Positions 27,465 to 36,897 of a stretch of 64,000 bases of DNA are shown here, in pieces. The DNA comes from Kineosporia corallincola (GTDB lineage: Bacteria; Actinomycetota; Actinomycetes; Actinomycetales; Kineosporiaceae). The DNA is taken from assembly GCF_018499875.1 (NCBI RefSeq), contig NZ_JAHBAY010000006.1:124001-188000 (forward strand). Direction: 5' to 3'. Both the position numbers and the translations under genes were made by a program. The notes beneath the pieces were generated by a model. It saw nothing but the letters and a program-made list of their open reading frames with translations, ran no database searches and had not been told where the DNA came from. Within the stretch, counting starts at the first letter, position 1. Each line of letters starts with the position of its first letter.

Positions 27465-27950
27465 TCAGAGTTTGGTGTAGGCCCCTCGGTGATGCACCAG
27501 CACGCCCGGGCGGTCGGCCGGGACCTGCGCCGACACCACCTCACCGAGCAGGATGCTGTGGTCGCCGCCGGGGTGCACGGCGGTGGTGCGCACCTCCATC
27601 GTGGCCACCGCCTCGTCGAGCAGCGCGACGCCGGTCTCCGGACCACGGTGGTGCGGAGCCCGGTCGAGCTGCCCGATCAGCGGGCGTCCCCGGTTGGACA
27701 GCCAGTCCGCGACCGGCCGCTGACCGTCGCCGAGCACGCTGACGCCCCAGACGCCGGCGTCCACCACCGCGTCGTGGAAGCGGGCCTCCTTCTCCACGCA
27801 GACCAGCACCATCAGCGGATCCAGTGACACCGAGGTGAACGCGCTGACCGTCATCGCGTGGTCGAGCCGGCCCTCCAGGCTCGTCACCACACAGATGCCG
27901 GTGGCGAAACGCGCCACCGCGCGCCGGAACGTGCCCTGGTCCACAGTCAT
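27465..27950 (-). CDS. Flavin reductase family (FMN-binding split-barrel) protein
   Basis: A 161-residue flavin reductase-like protein. The opening FRRAVARFATGICVVTS, the SAFTSVSLDPLMVLVCVEKEAR segment and the closing GGDHSILLGEV are the classical pattern of NAD(P)H:flavin oxidoreductases that supply reduced FMN to two-component monooxygenases. No monooxygenase partner lies nearby. It begins 9 nt after the stop of the FtsH-like gene on the same strand, so the two are probably cotranscribed. Which pyridine nucleotide or oxygenase it serves cannot be told. Confidence 0.88.
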   Translation of the reverse strand: MTVDQGTFRRAVARFATGICVVTSLEGRLDHAMTVSAFTSVSLDPLMVLVCVEKEARFHDAVVDAGVWGVSVLGDGQRPVADWLSNRGRPLIGQLDRAPHHRGPETGVALLDEAVATMEVRTTAVHPGGDHSILLGEVVSAQVPADRPGVLVHHRGAYTKL

Positions 27951-27959
27951 GCGGGCAGC

Positions 27960-29876
27960 CTAGAAGGTGGCCGGATCGCGCAGATCCACGGTGTGCGAGC
28001 GCCGGGCCTCGCTGAGCACCCGGTCGATCTCGCCACCGATCAGCTCGTGCCGTTCCAGCAGGGCGTCCCGCAGCGCCTCGACCAGGTGCCGGTTGCCCTC
28101 CAGCAGCTCCCGGGTCACCCGCTTGCGCTCGGTCAGCACCTCCTCCAGCATCTTGCGGCCCTCGCCGTCCCCCATCACCCGGGACACCAGATCGCCTCCG
28201 CCGAAAGCGTTTCCGGGCGCCGCGGCGAACGAGACCAGGGTTCCCGCCATCCCCGCGGCGCCGACCATCTGCGCCGCGACCTGAGTGGCGTAGGCCAGGT
28301 CGCCGCCCGGGCCGGTCGAGATGTCGCCGAAGAACAGCTCCTCGGCCACCTGACCGCCGAACGCGATCGAGATCAGCGCCCCCAGCTCGGACTTCGAGCG
28401 GGTGTACACGTCGTCGCGGTCACCGTGGGCGAGCAGGCCCAGGGCATTGGCGCGCTTGACGACCGTCAGGATCTCCAGCCGGCGGTGCGGCGCGAGCAGC
28501 CAGGCGCTGACCGCGTGCCCGGCCTCGTGCGTGGCGATCAGCCGCAGCTCGTGATCGGTGTAGCCGACCGGCTGACCGAGGCCGACCTCGGTGACCAGCC
28601 GGGCGTGCTCGATGTCGTGCCACGACATCCCGGCCGCACCCCGCCGCACCGCGTTCACCAGCGCCTCGTCGAGCACGTTCTCGATCTGGACCGGGCTGTA
28701 GCCCTGGGTCACCCCGGCCAGGGCGTCCCGGTGTTCGTCGTCCTCAAGTTCGTTCTCGTGCGACTTGCGGGCCAGGAAGTGGTCGATCAGCTCGCGCCGG
28801 CCGGCCTTGTCGGGCAGCCCGAACGTCATCTTGCGGTCGAAGCGGCCCGGACGCAGCAGCGCCGGGTCCAGCGAGTCGGCTCGGTTGGTGGCCGCGATCA
28901 CCAGCACGTTGACCGGTTCCGGCCGCGGCCGGGGGATCTGCCGGGCGGCCGGGAGCAGCAGGTTGACCTTGTCCACGGCCCAGCCGATCGCCCGCTGCGG
29001 GCCGGTCAGCTCGTCGAACGACTGCATCTGCACGAGCAGTTCGTTCACCGTGGCGCCCGGGTCTCCGCTGACAATGCGGTTCACCTCGACCGCGGACGCC
29101 CGCACCGGCGTCGTCGAAACGGCCAGCCCGACCAGCCCGCCGCAGTCGGTCATCCCCGAGCCCATCGACCCACCGGTGATCGCGGCGCTGCTCACCCCGC
29201 TGCGGGCCATGCCGATGGCGTCGATCTCCTCGATGAACGCGATCGCGCCGCCCTCGCGCCGGGCCGCCTTGCGCAGCTGCTTGAAGTACGAGCGGATCTT
29301 GCGGCCGGTCGCGCCGTAGTACATCGACTGGAACGCGGTGGCCGACACGAACAGGAACGGCACCCCCGCCTCGGCCGCCATCGCCTTGGCCATGTGCGTC
29401 TTGCCGGTGCCGGGCGGACCCTCGAACAGCAGCCCGCGCCGGGCGGTTCCGCCCATCCGGTCGCGGAAGCTCATGGCCGAGCGGAACAGCTCGAGCGAGC
29501 GGCGCACGTCCTCGGCCACCGGGGCCAGGCCCTTGACGTCACTGATCCGGACGTCGATCTGGTTCGGCCGGTAGAGCACGTGCGGCGAGCGCCCGGCGAT
29601 CACCAGGCTGCCGACGGTGGTGGCGAGCATGATCACGAAGAAGCCGACGACGGTGAGCAGGAACGGGTCCACGGAGGGCAGCGTGGGCAGCGGTGAGAGG
29701 CCGCCGACGGCGCGGTAGGTGAACCACGCCCCCACCGCGACGGCCAGCAGCGCGATCCGGGCCAGGCGGCGACGCCGGCCCCGGGCGCGTTCCCGGTCGA
29801 CGTCGTCCAGCAGCCGTGGACCGTCCGCCTTGCGCCGCCCCGACCTGACCGTCTCGATCGTCAAACCGTCCTCCAA
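27960..29876 (-). CDS. FtsH-like membrane AAA zinc protease, divergent
   Basis: A 638-residue AAA protease. Two membrane helices (about 39-57 and 71-94) are followed by an AAA domain with Walker A GPPGTGKT (153-160), Walker B FIEEID (214-219), ATN (329-331) and the arginine-finger segment LRPGRFDR. The M41 peptidase domain has HEAGH (450-454) and the third zinc ligand D526 in TGPGGDLAYA. Compared with housekeeping FtsH, extra sequence of tens of residues sits after Walker B (about 224-273) and before ATN (about 290-320). The start is a TTG at 29876; a TTG four codons later has a better-placed GGAGG. Probably a specialised paralogue of quality-control FtsH. Confidence 0.88.
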   Translation of the reverse strand: MEDGLTIETVRSGRRKADGPRLLDDVDRERARGRRRRLARIALLAVAVGAWFTYRAVGGLSPLPTLPSVDPFLLTVVGFFVIMLATTVGSLVIAGRSPHVLYRPNQIDVRISDVKGLAPVAEDVRRSLELFRSAMSFRDRMGGTARRGLLFEGPPGTGKTHMAKAMAAEAGVPFLFVSATAFQSMYYGATGRKIRSYFKQLRKAARREGGAIAFIEEIDAIGMARSGVSSAAITGGSMGSGMTDCGGLVGLAVSTTPVRASAVEVNRIVSGDPGATVNELLVQMQSFDELTGPQRAIGWAVDKVNLLLPAARQIPRPRPEPVNVLVIAATNRADSLDPALLRPGRFDRKMTFGLPDKAGRRELIDHFLARKSHENELEDDEHRDALAGVTQGYSPVQIENVLDEALVNAVRRGAAGMSWHDIEHARLVTEVGLGQPVGYTDHELRLIATHEAGHAVSAWLLAPHRRLEILTVVKRANALGLLAHGDRDDVYTRSKSELGALISIAFGGQVAEELFFGDISTGPGGDLAYATQVAAQMVGAAGMAGTLVSFAAAPGNAFGGGDLVSRVMGDGEGRKMLEEVLTERKRVTRELLEGNRHLVEALRDALLERHELIGGEIDRVLSEARRSHTVDLRDPATF

Positions 29877-29987
29877 AGTCGTCCTCTGTCACCAGAAGAC
29901 AACGCGAGGACGCCGTTGGACAGACTCTGCGTGAGCGACCACCCGGGCGGCCGATGGGCGTTCCCGGCATATCGCCGGAGCCTGCTC

Positions 29988-30938
29988 TCAGAGGGTGACG
30001 ACGCCGCCGAACAGGTCGGTCTCCCGGCCCAGCTCGTCGAGCGGGCCGCCCGGGGTGCCGCGCACCAGGCGGTAGAACTCCATGCCGAGCAGCGGCTGCG
30101 TCACCTCGTTGCTCAGCGCGAACCAGGCGTCGGTGGCGCCCACCACGGCCTGGGTGGCGTGCGCGCGCAGGGCCCGGGCCTTGGCCGGGAGCCGGTCGCT
30201 CGCGTCGACGGCGGTGGTGACCTGCTCGTCCGGCACCACCACGCTGGGCAGCCGGCTCTCCGGATCGGGGCCGCGGTAGTCCTCGCCCTGCGACTGCTCC
30301 AGGGTGCGCAGCGCGGCCCGGGTCAGCGACTCCGGCTGCACGCTCCAGTAGACCTTCGGCACCGCCCAGCCGTCCGGTCCGGTGGCCGCCAGGTCGACCG
30401 CGCGCATGGTGACCAGGTGGGTCTGCACATGGTCGGGATGGCCGTAGCCGCCGCCGGGTTCGTAGGTGACGACGACCTGCGGCCGCAGCTCGCGCAGCAG
30501 GGCGGCGAGTTGCCCGGCCGGCTCGTCGACGTCGGTCAGCGCGAACGCCCCGGCGGGCGGGTTCGGCGAGGGCACCACGCCGCCGTCGTGGTCGTAGGCC
30601 ATGCCGGAGTCGGCGTACACCGTGCCACCGTTCGCGCGCACCTCACCGGCGGGCCGGCCGGGCACGAACGGATCGCCGAGGAAGCGGTGGTCGGCCACCC
30701 CGAGAGCCGTCATGGCGGAGGCCAGTTCGGACACCCGGTGATCGCCCAGCCGGTCCGGGTCGGCGGTCAGGTGGGCCAGTTCCGGCGGGATCACCTCGCC
30801 CTGCTCGCCGCGGGTGCAGGTGACCAGGGTGACCTGCACACCCTCGGCCGCGTACCGGGCCATCGTGGCGCCGTTCCCGATCGTCTCGTCGTCGGGGTGG
30901 GCGTGCACGAGAACGAGGCGGCGCGGTTCGGTACCCAT
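29988..30938 (-). CDS. mshB: Mycothiol biosynthesis deacetylase MshB
   Basis: Zinc enzyme that deacetylates GlcNAc-inositol to GlcN-inositol, the second step after MshA in making mycothiol, the main low-molecular-weight thiol of actinobacteria. The PIG-L/LmbE zinc motif AHPDDE is at 13-18 and the third ligand is in YGHPDHVQTH. The start is placed at the ATG at 30938 (MGTEPRRLVLVHAHPDDE), although ATG 30947 is close. Length of 316 residues is normal. A strong terminator for the upstream opp operon ends only 18 bp before this start, leaving little room for a separate promoter. Confidence 0.93.
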   Translation of the reverse strand: MGTEPRRLVLVHAHPDDETIGNGATMARYAAEGVQVTLVTCTRGEQGEVIPPELAHLTADPDRLGDHRVSELASAMTALGVADHRFLGDPFVPGRPAGEVRANGGTVYADSGMAYDHDGGVVPSPNPPAGAFALTDVDEPAGQLAALLRELRPQVVVTYEPGGGYGHPDHVQTHLVTMRAVDLAATGPDGWAVPKVYWSVQPESLTRAALRTLEQSQGEDYRGPDPESRLPSVVVPDEQVTTAVDASDRLPAKARALRAHATQAVVGATDAWFALSNEVTQPLLGMEFYRLVRGTPGGPLDELGRETDLFGGVVTL

Positions 30939-30956
30939 GGGGGCCATCCCACCAGA

Positions 30957-31007
30957 AAATTGAGGACGGCGTTGAGCTCGGGCAGAGCTCAACGCCGTCC
31001 TCAATTT
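30957..31007. terminator. Strong intrinsic terminator after oppF
   Basis: Perfect 23-bp inverted repeat (arms 30957-30979 and 30985-31007; core GAGGACGGCGTTGAGCTC) with a 5-nt loop, followed by TTTTCT on the minus strand. It lies 14 nt after the oppF stop and would also stop plus-strand transcription. Directly upstream of mshB. Confidence 0.95.
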
Positions 31008-31021
31008 GAGGTGTTACCCGA

Positions 31022-32176
31022 TCAGGCCGCGACTCCCGGGCGGGAGGGGGTGTCACCCGGGAAGTGGCACGCGGCCTCCGCACCGGAGGAGGTGATCTCC
31101 AGACGCGGGTCGACCTCGGCACACACCGACTGCGCCTTCCAGCAGCGGGTGCGGAACCGGCAGCCGGTGGGCGGGTCGGCCGGGCTGGGTGGGTCGCCCT
31201 CCAGCACGATCTGGTTGCCCTTGCCGCGCATGCTCGGGTCCGGGTTCGGCACGGCCGACAGCAGCGCCTTGGTGTACGGGTGCTGCGGGTTGTTGTAGAC
31301 CTGCTCCTTCTCGCCGAGCTCGACGATCCGGCCCAGGTACATCACCGCGACCCGGTGGCTGATGTGACGAACCACCGACAGGTCGTGCGCGATGAAGATC
31401 AGCGAGATGCCCAGACGCTTCTGGAGGTCCTGGAGCAGGTTGATCACCTGCGCCTGCACCGACACGTCGAGCGCCGACACCGGCTCGTCGCAGATCAGCA
31501 GCTTCGGGTTCAGGGCCAGGCCGCGGGCGATGCCGATGCGCTGACGCTGACCACCGGAGAACTGGTGCGCGTACCGGTCGATGTGCTCCGGCGACAGGCC
31601 GACCAGCGACATCAGCTCACGCACCCGCTCGGTGCGCTGCGCCTTGGGCACGGCGTCCGGGTGGATCTCCAGCGGCTCCGCGATGATGTCACCGACCGTC
31701 ATGCGGGGGTTCAGCGACGTGTACGGGTCCTGGAAGATCATCTGGACGTCGCGGCGCATCGACTTGAGCTTGCTGCCGCCGGCCCCGACCATCTCCCGGC
31801 CGTCCAGCGAGATCGAGCCGCCGGTGGGCTTCTCCAGGCCGATCAGCAGGCGGGCCAGGGTGGACTTGCCACAACCGGACTCACCGACCACGCCGACCGT
31901 CTCGCCCGGGTAGATGTCGAGGTTCACGCCGTCGACGGCCTGCACGGCCCCGACCTGGCGCTTCACCACGACACCCTGGCGCAGCGGGAAGTGCTTGACC
32001 AGGCCGCGCACGGTCAGCACCGGATCGGCACCGCTCAGGCTCGGCTGGGGCACCGCCTTGGTGATGCCCGGCACGATCAGCTCCGGCTCGTGGATCTGGG
32101 AACCGGTCTCGATGCCCGCACCCTTGTTCTCGACGCCGGTCCGGCGTCCCGGGTCGGTTCCGTCAGTGGACACCAT
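31022..32176 (-). CDS. oppF: Oligopeptide ABC transporter, second ATPase
   Basis: One of the two cytosolic ATPases of a peptide importer, about 384 residues. Walker A GESGCGKST, ABC signature SGGQRQR, Walker B LLICDEPVSALD and the oligopeptide-type C-terminal extension with GCRFRTRCWKAQSVC are present. The Cys-rich end fits the iron-sulfur-like tail of OppD/OppF/DppD proteins. The start is the ATG at 32176, overlapping the end of oppD by 14 nt. It is the last gene of oppABCDF and is followed by a strong terminator. Confidence 0.95.
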   Translation of the reverse strand: MVSTDGTDPGRRTGVENKGAGIETGSQIHEPELIVPGITKAVPQPSLSGADPVLTVRGLVKHFPLRQGVVVKRQVGAVQAVDGVNLDIYPGETVGVVGESGCGKSTLARLLIGLEKPTGGSISLDGREMVGAGGSKLKSMRRDVQMIFQDPYTSLNPRMTVGDIIAEPLEIHPDAVPKAQRTERVRELMSLVGLSPEHIDRYAHQFSGGQRQRIGIARGLALNPKLLICDEPVSALDVSVQAQVINLLQDLQKRLGISLIFIAHDLSVVRHISHRVAVMYLGRIVELGEKEQVYNNPQHPYTKALLSAVPNPDPSMRGKGNQIVLEGDPPSPADPPTGCRFRTRCWKAQSVCAEVDPRLEITSSGAEAACHFPGDTPSRPGVAA

Positions 32177-33224
32177 GGGAGACGACCTCCTCGGCGAAGT
32201 GGCAGGCGGCGTAACGCGTTCCGTCGATCTCGACGGCCGGCGGCGGCGGGTCCTGGCGGCAGATGTCCTCCGCGCGCGGGCAGCGCGCGGCGAACGGGCA
32301 GCCCGGCGGGATCGCCAGCAGGCTCGGCGGCAGACCGGGGATGGCGTACAGCCGGTCACCGGCGCCGGTCAGGCGCGGCATCGACTCCATCAGGCCGACC
32401 GTGTACGGGTGCGCCGGGTTGGCGAACACGTCGGTGGCCGGGCCGTGCTCCACGGTGCGGCCGGCGTACATCACGCTGATCACGTCGGCGGTCTCGGCCA
32501 CCACGCCGAGGTCGTGCGTGATCAGGATCAGGCCGCTGCCGGTCTCCCGGCGCATCTCCGCGAGGAGGTCCATGATCTGCGCCTGGACCGTGACGTCCAG
32601 GGCGGTCGTGGGCTCGTCCGCGATGATGATGTCCGGCTCCAGCGCGATCGCCATGGCGATCATGATGCGCTGGCGCATACCGCCGGAGAACTGGTGCGGA
32701 TAGTCCGTGACGCGGGCGGCCGCGCCCGGGATCCGGACCTTCTCCATCAGCTCGACGGCCTTCTTCTTCGCGTCCTTGCGGGACATCCCGCGGTGCACGG
32801 TGAAGAGCTCGCCGATCTGGTCGCCGACCGTGTAGACCGGGTTCAGCGCGGAGAGGGCGTCCTGGAACACCATCGAGATGCGCTGGCCGCGGTACAGCCG
32901 GCGCTCCTTCTCCGGCATGGTCAGCAGGTCCTTGCCGCGGAACTTGATCGTTCCGGACAGGATGTCGGCCGGCGGCATGTCCAGGATGCCCATGATCGTC
33001 TGCGCGGTCACGGACTTGCCGGAGCCGGACTCGCCCAGGATGGCCAGGGTCTGGCCACGGGCGAGGTCCAGGTCGACCTTGTTGACAGCCATGGCCGTGC
33101 CCTCGCGGGTGCGGAACACCACGCTGAGGTCGCGGACCTGGAGCAGGGGCTGGCTCTCGTCGACGTCGGGCTTGCCGTCGTCGACCGGGCTCTGCGATTT
33201 CTGACTGAACACGGCTGGGCTCAC
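32163..33224 (-). CDS. oppD: Oligopeptide ABC transporter, first ATPase
   Basis: Partner ATPase of OppF, 353 residues. Walker [13 protein letters not shown] signature SGGMRQR and Walker [12 protein letters not shown] are clear, with the C-terminal oligopeptide extension ([17 protein letters not shown]). The start is a GTG whose GTGA overlaps the oppC stop. Signatures place it in the dipeptide/oligopeptide/nickel subfamily; peptides are the likely cargo because the cluster's binding protein is OppA-like. Confidence 0.95.
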   Translation of the reverse strand: MSPAVFSQKSQSPVDDGKPDVDESQPLLQVRDLSVVFRTREGTAMAVNKVDLDLARGQTLAILGESGSGKSVTAQTIMGILDMPPADILSGTIKFRGKDLLTMPEKERRLYRGQRISMVFQDALSALNPVYTVGDQIGELFTVHRGMSRKDAKKKAVELMEKVRIPGAAARVTDYPHQFSGGMRQRIMIAMAIALEPDIIIADEPTTALDVTVQAQIMDLLAEMRRETGSGLILITHDLGVVAETADVISVMYAGRTVEHGPATDVFANPAHPYTVGLMESMPRLTGAGDRLYAIPGLPPSLLAIPPGCPFAARCPRAEDICRQDPPPPAVEIDGTRYAACHFAEEVVSHGVH

Positions 33225-34168
33225 ATCGTCTTCGGGTCGAGGGCCTCGCGCACCTGGTCACCGAGCGCGATGAAGGCCAGCACGGTCAGGGACAGGAACA
33301 GCGCCGGGAACAGGAGCATGTGCGGGGTGCTCCGGATGTACGGCGCCGCGTCGTTGATCGCGATACCCCAGGAGATCACCGGCGGCTGGAGGCCGATACC
33401 GAGGAACGACAGCGTCGCCTCGGCGCCGATGTACCCACCGAGGCTGATCGTGCTGATGACGATGACCGGGGCGGAGGCGTTCGGGATGATGTGCTTGCGG
33501 ATCATCCAGCTCTGGCTCGCGCCCAGGGCCCGCGAGGCGGACACGTAGTCCGACTGCTTCACCTGGATCACGGCCGACCGGGCCACCCGGGCCGTGGAGG
33601 GCCAGGAGAGCACCGCGATCGCCAGCGCCACCTTGAGGATGTTCAGGAACTCGCTGCTGGGCGGCGTCGGGATCGAGGTCAGGATGATGATGCTGCCGAG
33701 CAGGATCGGGATACCGATGAAGATGTCCGTGATCCGGGACAGCAGGATGTCGACCCAGCCGCCGTAGAACCCGGCGTAGATGCCCATGCCGGCGCCGAGC
33801 ACCAGCGTGAACAGGGTGGACATGGCACCGACCATGATCGAGGCGCGGGCGCCGTACATGGTGCGGGCGTAGACGTCGCAGCCCTGCACGTCGTAACCGA
33901 ACCAGGCCGAGCCGCTGGGCTCCTGGCGGGCCCGGATGGCCTGGCAGTCACGCGGGTCGGCGTGAGCGAAAAGACCCGGCCAGATGGCCATCACGACGAA
34001 GATGAAGATCAGCACGAGCGAGCCCCAGAACACCCAGGAACCGCGGAGCGTCTCCCAGGCGTCGCCGGCCAGGGTGCGGGACCTGCCCGCGGTGGTGACC
34101 GACGCGGTCGGGGTACCCGGCGCGCCCTCGACGGTCTCGAGCGCGGCGAGGGAATCGGGTTCACTCAT
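33221..34168 (-). CDS. oppC: Oligopeptide ABC transporter permease C
   Basis: Inner-membrane permease of 315 residues. A cytosolic N-terminus of about 40 residues precedes six predicted membrane helices; the coupling loop SRALGASQSWMIRKHIIPNA is the EAA motif that contacts the ATPases. The N-terminal OppC-type segment (TLRGSWVFWGSLVLIFIFVV) is present. It overlaps oppB by 8 nt and oppD by 4 nt. Confidence 0.94.
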   Translation of the reverse strand: MSEPDSLAALETVEGAPGTPTASVTTAGRSRTLAGDAWETLRGSWVFWGSLVLIFIFVVMAIWPGLFAHADPRDCQAIRARQEPSGSAWFGYDVQGCDVYARTMYGARASIMVGAMSTLFTLVLGAGMGIYAGFYGGWVDILLSRITDIFIGIPILLGSIIILTSIPTPPSSEFLNILKVALAIAVLSWPSTARVARSAVIQVKQSDYVSASRALGASQSWMIRKHIIPNASAPVIVISTISLGGYIGAEATLSFLGIGLQPPVISWGIAINDAAPYIRSTPHMLLFPALFLSLTVLAFIALGDQVREALDPKTM

Positions 34169-35087
34169 AACGGATCCTTGGGTCGAGCCGGGCGTACATC
34201 AGGTCCACGAGCAGGTTCACCGTCAGGATGACGAGCACCACCAGGGTGCTGACGCTGACCACGGTGGCGTTCTCACGGATGCGCATGGCGTGGTAGAGCA
34301 GGCCGCCGATGCCCTGGATGTTGAACACGCCCTCGGTCACGATCGCGCCACCGAGCAGGATGCCGACGTCGGCACCGATGTAGGTGAGCACGGGGATCAG
34401 CGAGTTCCGCACGACGTGCTTGCGCAGCACCATGCCCCGGGGCAGGCCCTTGGCGATCGCGGTGCGCACGTGATCGGCCTTGAGGGTTTCGAGCAGGCTC
34501 GCCCGGGTAAGTCTGAGTACGTAGGCCAACGACAGGGCCGCCAGCACGAATCCCGGAAGGATCAGGTCCTTCCAGGGTGCTCCGGAGCCCACGGTCACCG
34601 CGAACAGGCCCGCCTTGACACCGAGCACGTACTGGAGCACGTAACCGATCACGAAGGCCGGAAAAGAAATGGCGACAAGACTCGTGAAGAGGAAGAATCC
34701 GTCGAGGTAACCGCCACGGCGCAGCGCCGCGACGATGCCGAGACCGATACCGAGCACGAGCTCGAAGAGGATGGCGACCACGGTCAGCTTGACGGTGATC
34801 GGGAAGGCCCGGGAGGCCGCCTCGAGCACGGTCTCGCCGCTCGACGTGGTGCCGAAGTCGCCGTGCAGCATGTTCCAGACGAAATAGCCGTACTGCACGG
34901 GCAGTGGCTGATCGAGATGCAGTCGTGCGGTCTCGGCCTGGATGAACGAGTCCGTGCAGGGGCGCTGACCGCATCTGCTGGCGAACGGGTCACCCGGGAT
35001 GGCCCACGCCATCGCGTAGATGAAGAACGTGGTGCCGACCAGCACCGGAATCATCAACAGCAGGCGTCTGAGTATGTAACGCCCCAT
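34161..35087 (-). CDS. oppB: Oligopeptide ABC transporter permease B
   Basis: Inner-membrane permease of 308 residues that opens with the OppB/DppB signature (GRYILRRLLLMIPVLVGTTF) and has six membrane helices. The EAA loop is TAIAKGLPRGMVLRKHVVRN. It follows oppA after a 169-nt gap with a hairpin and overlaps oppC by 8 nt, so oppBCDF form one tightly coupled block. Confidence 0.94.
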   Translation of the reverse strand: MGRYILRRLLLMIPVLVGTTFFIYAMAWAIPGDPFASRCGQRPCTDSFIQAETARLHLDQPLPVQYGYFVWNMLHGDFGTTSSGETVLEAASRAFPITVKLTVVAILFELVLGIGLGIVAALRRGGYLDGFFLFTSLVAISFPAFVIGYVLQYVLGVKAGLFAVTVGSGAPWKDLILPGFVLAALSLAYVLRLTRASLLETLKADHVRTAIAKGLPRGMVLRKHVVRNSLIPVLTYIGADVGILLGGAIVTEGVFNIQGIGGLLYHAMRIRENATVVSVSTLVVLVILTVNLLVDLMYARLDPRIRYE

Positions 35088-35121
35088 GGCTTTCGCCTAC
35101 CCTTCATGGGTTCTGCCCGCC

Positions 35122-35164
35122 GATCGGCCGGCCCCGCGACGAACTGATGCGGGACCGGCCGGTC
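35122..35164 (-). terminator. Intercistronic hairpin between oppA and oppB
   Basis: Arms 35122-35137 and 35149-35164 (core CGGCCGG with CCCGC) pair over 16 positions with one mismatch and one G-U in the RNA, around an 11-nt loop, with no U-run after it. This is the usual place for a stabilising or partly terminating hairpin that keeps the binding protein more abundant than the permease and ATPases. Confidence 0.7.
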
Positions 35165-35256
35165 GTGGTGTCGCGATATTGCGATTGTCCTGAGGTTCCG
35201 CCTCCCCCGTGCTGAGGTGAGCCGGAACCGTGAGGTACTGCCGATCAGGACCCGAT

Positions 35257-36897
35257 TCAGCTGGCGGTGACGCTGACCAGGTCGAGGGTGCTCTTCGGGG
35301 TGACCTTGACGTTGCTCAGACGGTCCGACCACACCGACTGCTGAGCCTGGTACCACAGCGGCACGACGGCCATGTCGGTGGCGATCAGAGCCTCGGCGGC
35401 CTGGTAGTCCGCGTACGCCTCTTCACCCTCGGCCGCGTTGGCCTTCTTGATCAGGTCGTCGAACTCGGTGTTGCTCCAGCGACCGTCGTTCGAACCCGCG
35501 CCGGTGGCGTACAGCGGCTCCAGGAAGTTCTGGATGTGCGGGTAGTCCATCTGCCAACCGGTACGGAACAGGTTGTCCATCTTGTCGCTGTTCACGTCCG
35601 CGCGCAGGGTGGCGAAGTCCACGTAGGCCTTCGCGTTGCACTCGACGTCAAGAGCGTTCTTGATGCTGTTGCAGATGGCCTCGGCGGCTTCCTTGTTGCC
35701 CTGGCCGTCAGCGTTGTAGCTGAACGAGAACGGACCCTTGAAGTTCGACTTGGCCAGGTACTCCTTGGCCTTCGCCGGGTCGTAGGTGCAGAACTCGCCA
35801 CACGCGCCGGCCTTGTAGCCGTCGACGATCGGGGAGACCCAGCCGGTGGCCGGGGTACGACCGCCGTTGAACACCGTCTTGGTGATGGTGTCCCGGTCGA
35901 TCGCCAGGGAGAGGGCCTTCCCGATGTTCGGGTCGTCCTTGAAGTTGTCGCTGTACTGCGGCAGCGTCATCGTCTGGATGACACCGACGGCCTTGTTCAC
36001 GAAGTGGTCGGCGCGGTCGGTCTGGTACTGGTTGTCGACCAGAGCGGCGGCCGGAACCTGGTTCATGAAGTCCAGGTTGCCCGCGAGGACGTCGTTGTAG
36101 CCGGCCGAGTCGGACGTGTACGTCTTGAACACGGCCTCGGCGATCTGCGGCTTGTCCTCGCCCTTGTAACCGGACCAGGCGGTCAGCGTGAAGCCGGTGT
36201 CACCGTCGCCCGAGGTCACCTGGAACGGGCCGTTGGCGATCGGCTTCTTGCCGTACGCCTCGGGGTCGTCGAAGAACGAGTCCGGCAGCGGGTAGAACGC
36301 CGTGTAGCCGACCATGGTCGGGAAGAACGACTGGGCGTTGGCGAGCTCCACCGTGAACTCGGTGTCGCTGACCTTCTTCAGGCCGCTGAGCTCCTTGGCC
36401 TCGGGCTCGTCGGCCTTCTTCGGGCCGTCGTCGTCCGGGTCGACGGGGTTCATCTCGTCGTAGCCCTTGAAGGACGCGAAGAAGTAGTTGTTCAGCGCCG
36501 CGTTCGGACCGTAGGCGGTCCAGTTCCACGCGTCGATGAAGCTGTCGGCGTCGACCGGGGTGCCGTCCTGGAAGGTCTGGTCGGCCTTCAGCTTGACGGT
36601 CCAGGTGATGTTGTCGTCCGACTCGATGGACTCGGCCATCGACATCTCGGGCGCGGCGGTGTCCGGGTCGTAGTCGACCAGGCCACGGAAGATCGCGTCC
36701 AGGATGTTGCCGCCACCAACCTCGTTGGTGTTACCCGGGATCAGCGGGTTCTCCGGCTTGGTGTTGTAGATCGTGACCGAGGCGTTGCTGTCGGCGCTGT
36801 CGCCAGAATCGCCCCCGCTGTCGCTGCTGCACGCGGACAGGGCAAGAGCGCCCGCCGCGAACAGAGCACCAGCAGCAATCAGCCTGCGCTGCTTCAC
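35257..36897 (-). CDS. oppA: Oligopeptide-binding lipoprotein of the ABC importer
   Basis: Extracytoplasmic binding protein, 546 residues, anchored as a lipoprotein: basic start VKQRRL, hydrophobic stretch, then lipobox LSAC with the modified Cys at about residue 21, then a Ser/Asp/Gly linker. The mature part is a family 5 solute-binding protein (SVTIYNTKPENPLIPGNTNE, then ILDAIFRGLVDYDPDT). The start is the GTG at 36897, chosen because AAAGGAG lies 8 nt before it; the frame is open 40 codons further but that would bury the signal peptide. First gene of oppABCDF. Confidence 0.94.
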   Translation of the reverse strand: MKQRRLIAAGALFAAGALALSACSSDSGGDSGDSADSNASVTIYNTKPENPLIPGNTNEVGGGNILDAIFRGLVDYDPDTAAPEMSMAESIESDDNITWTVKLKADQTFQDGTPVDADSFIDAWNWTAYGPNAALNNYFFASFKGYDEMNPVDPDDDGPKKADEPEAKELSGLKKVSDTEFTVELANAQSFFPTMVGYTAFYPLPDSFFDDPEAYGKKPIANGPFQVTSGDGDTGFTLTAWSGYKGEDKPQIAEAVFKTYTSDSAGYNDVLAGNLDFMNQVPAAALVDNQYQTDRADHFVNKAVGVIQTMTLPQYSDNFKDDPNIGKALSLAIDRDTITKTVFNGGRTPATGWVSPIVDGYKAGACGEFCTYDPAKAKEYLAKSNFKGPFSFSYNADGQGNKEAAEAICNSIKNALDVECNAKAYVDFATLRADVNSDKMDNLFRTGWQMDYPHIQNFLEPLYATGAGSNDGRWSNTEFDDLIKKANAAEGEEAYADYQAAEALIATDMAVVPLWYQAQQSVWSDRLSNVKVTPKSTLDLVSVTAS

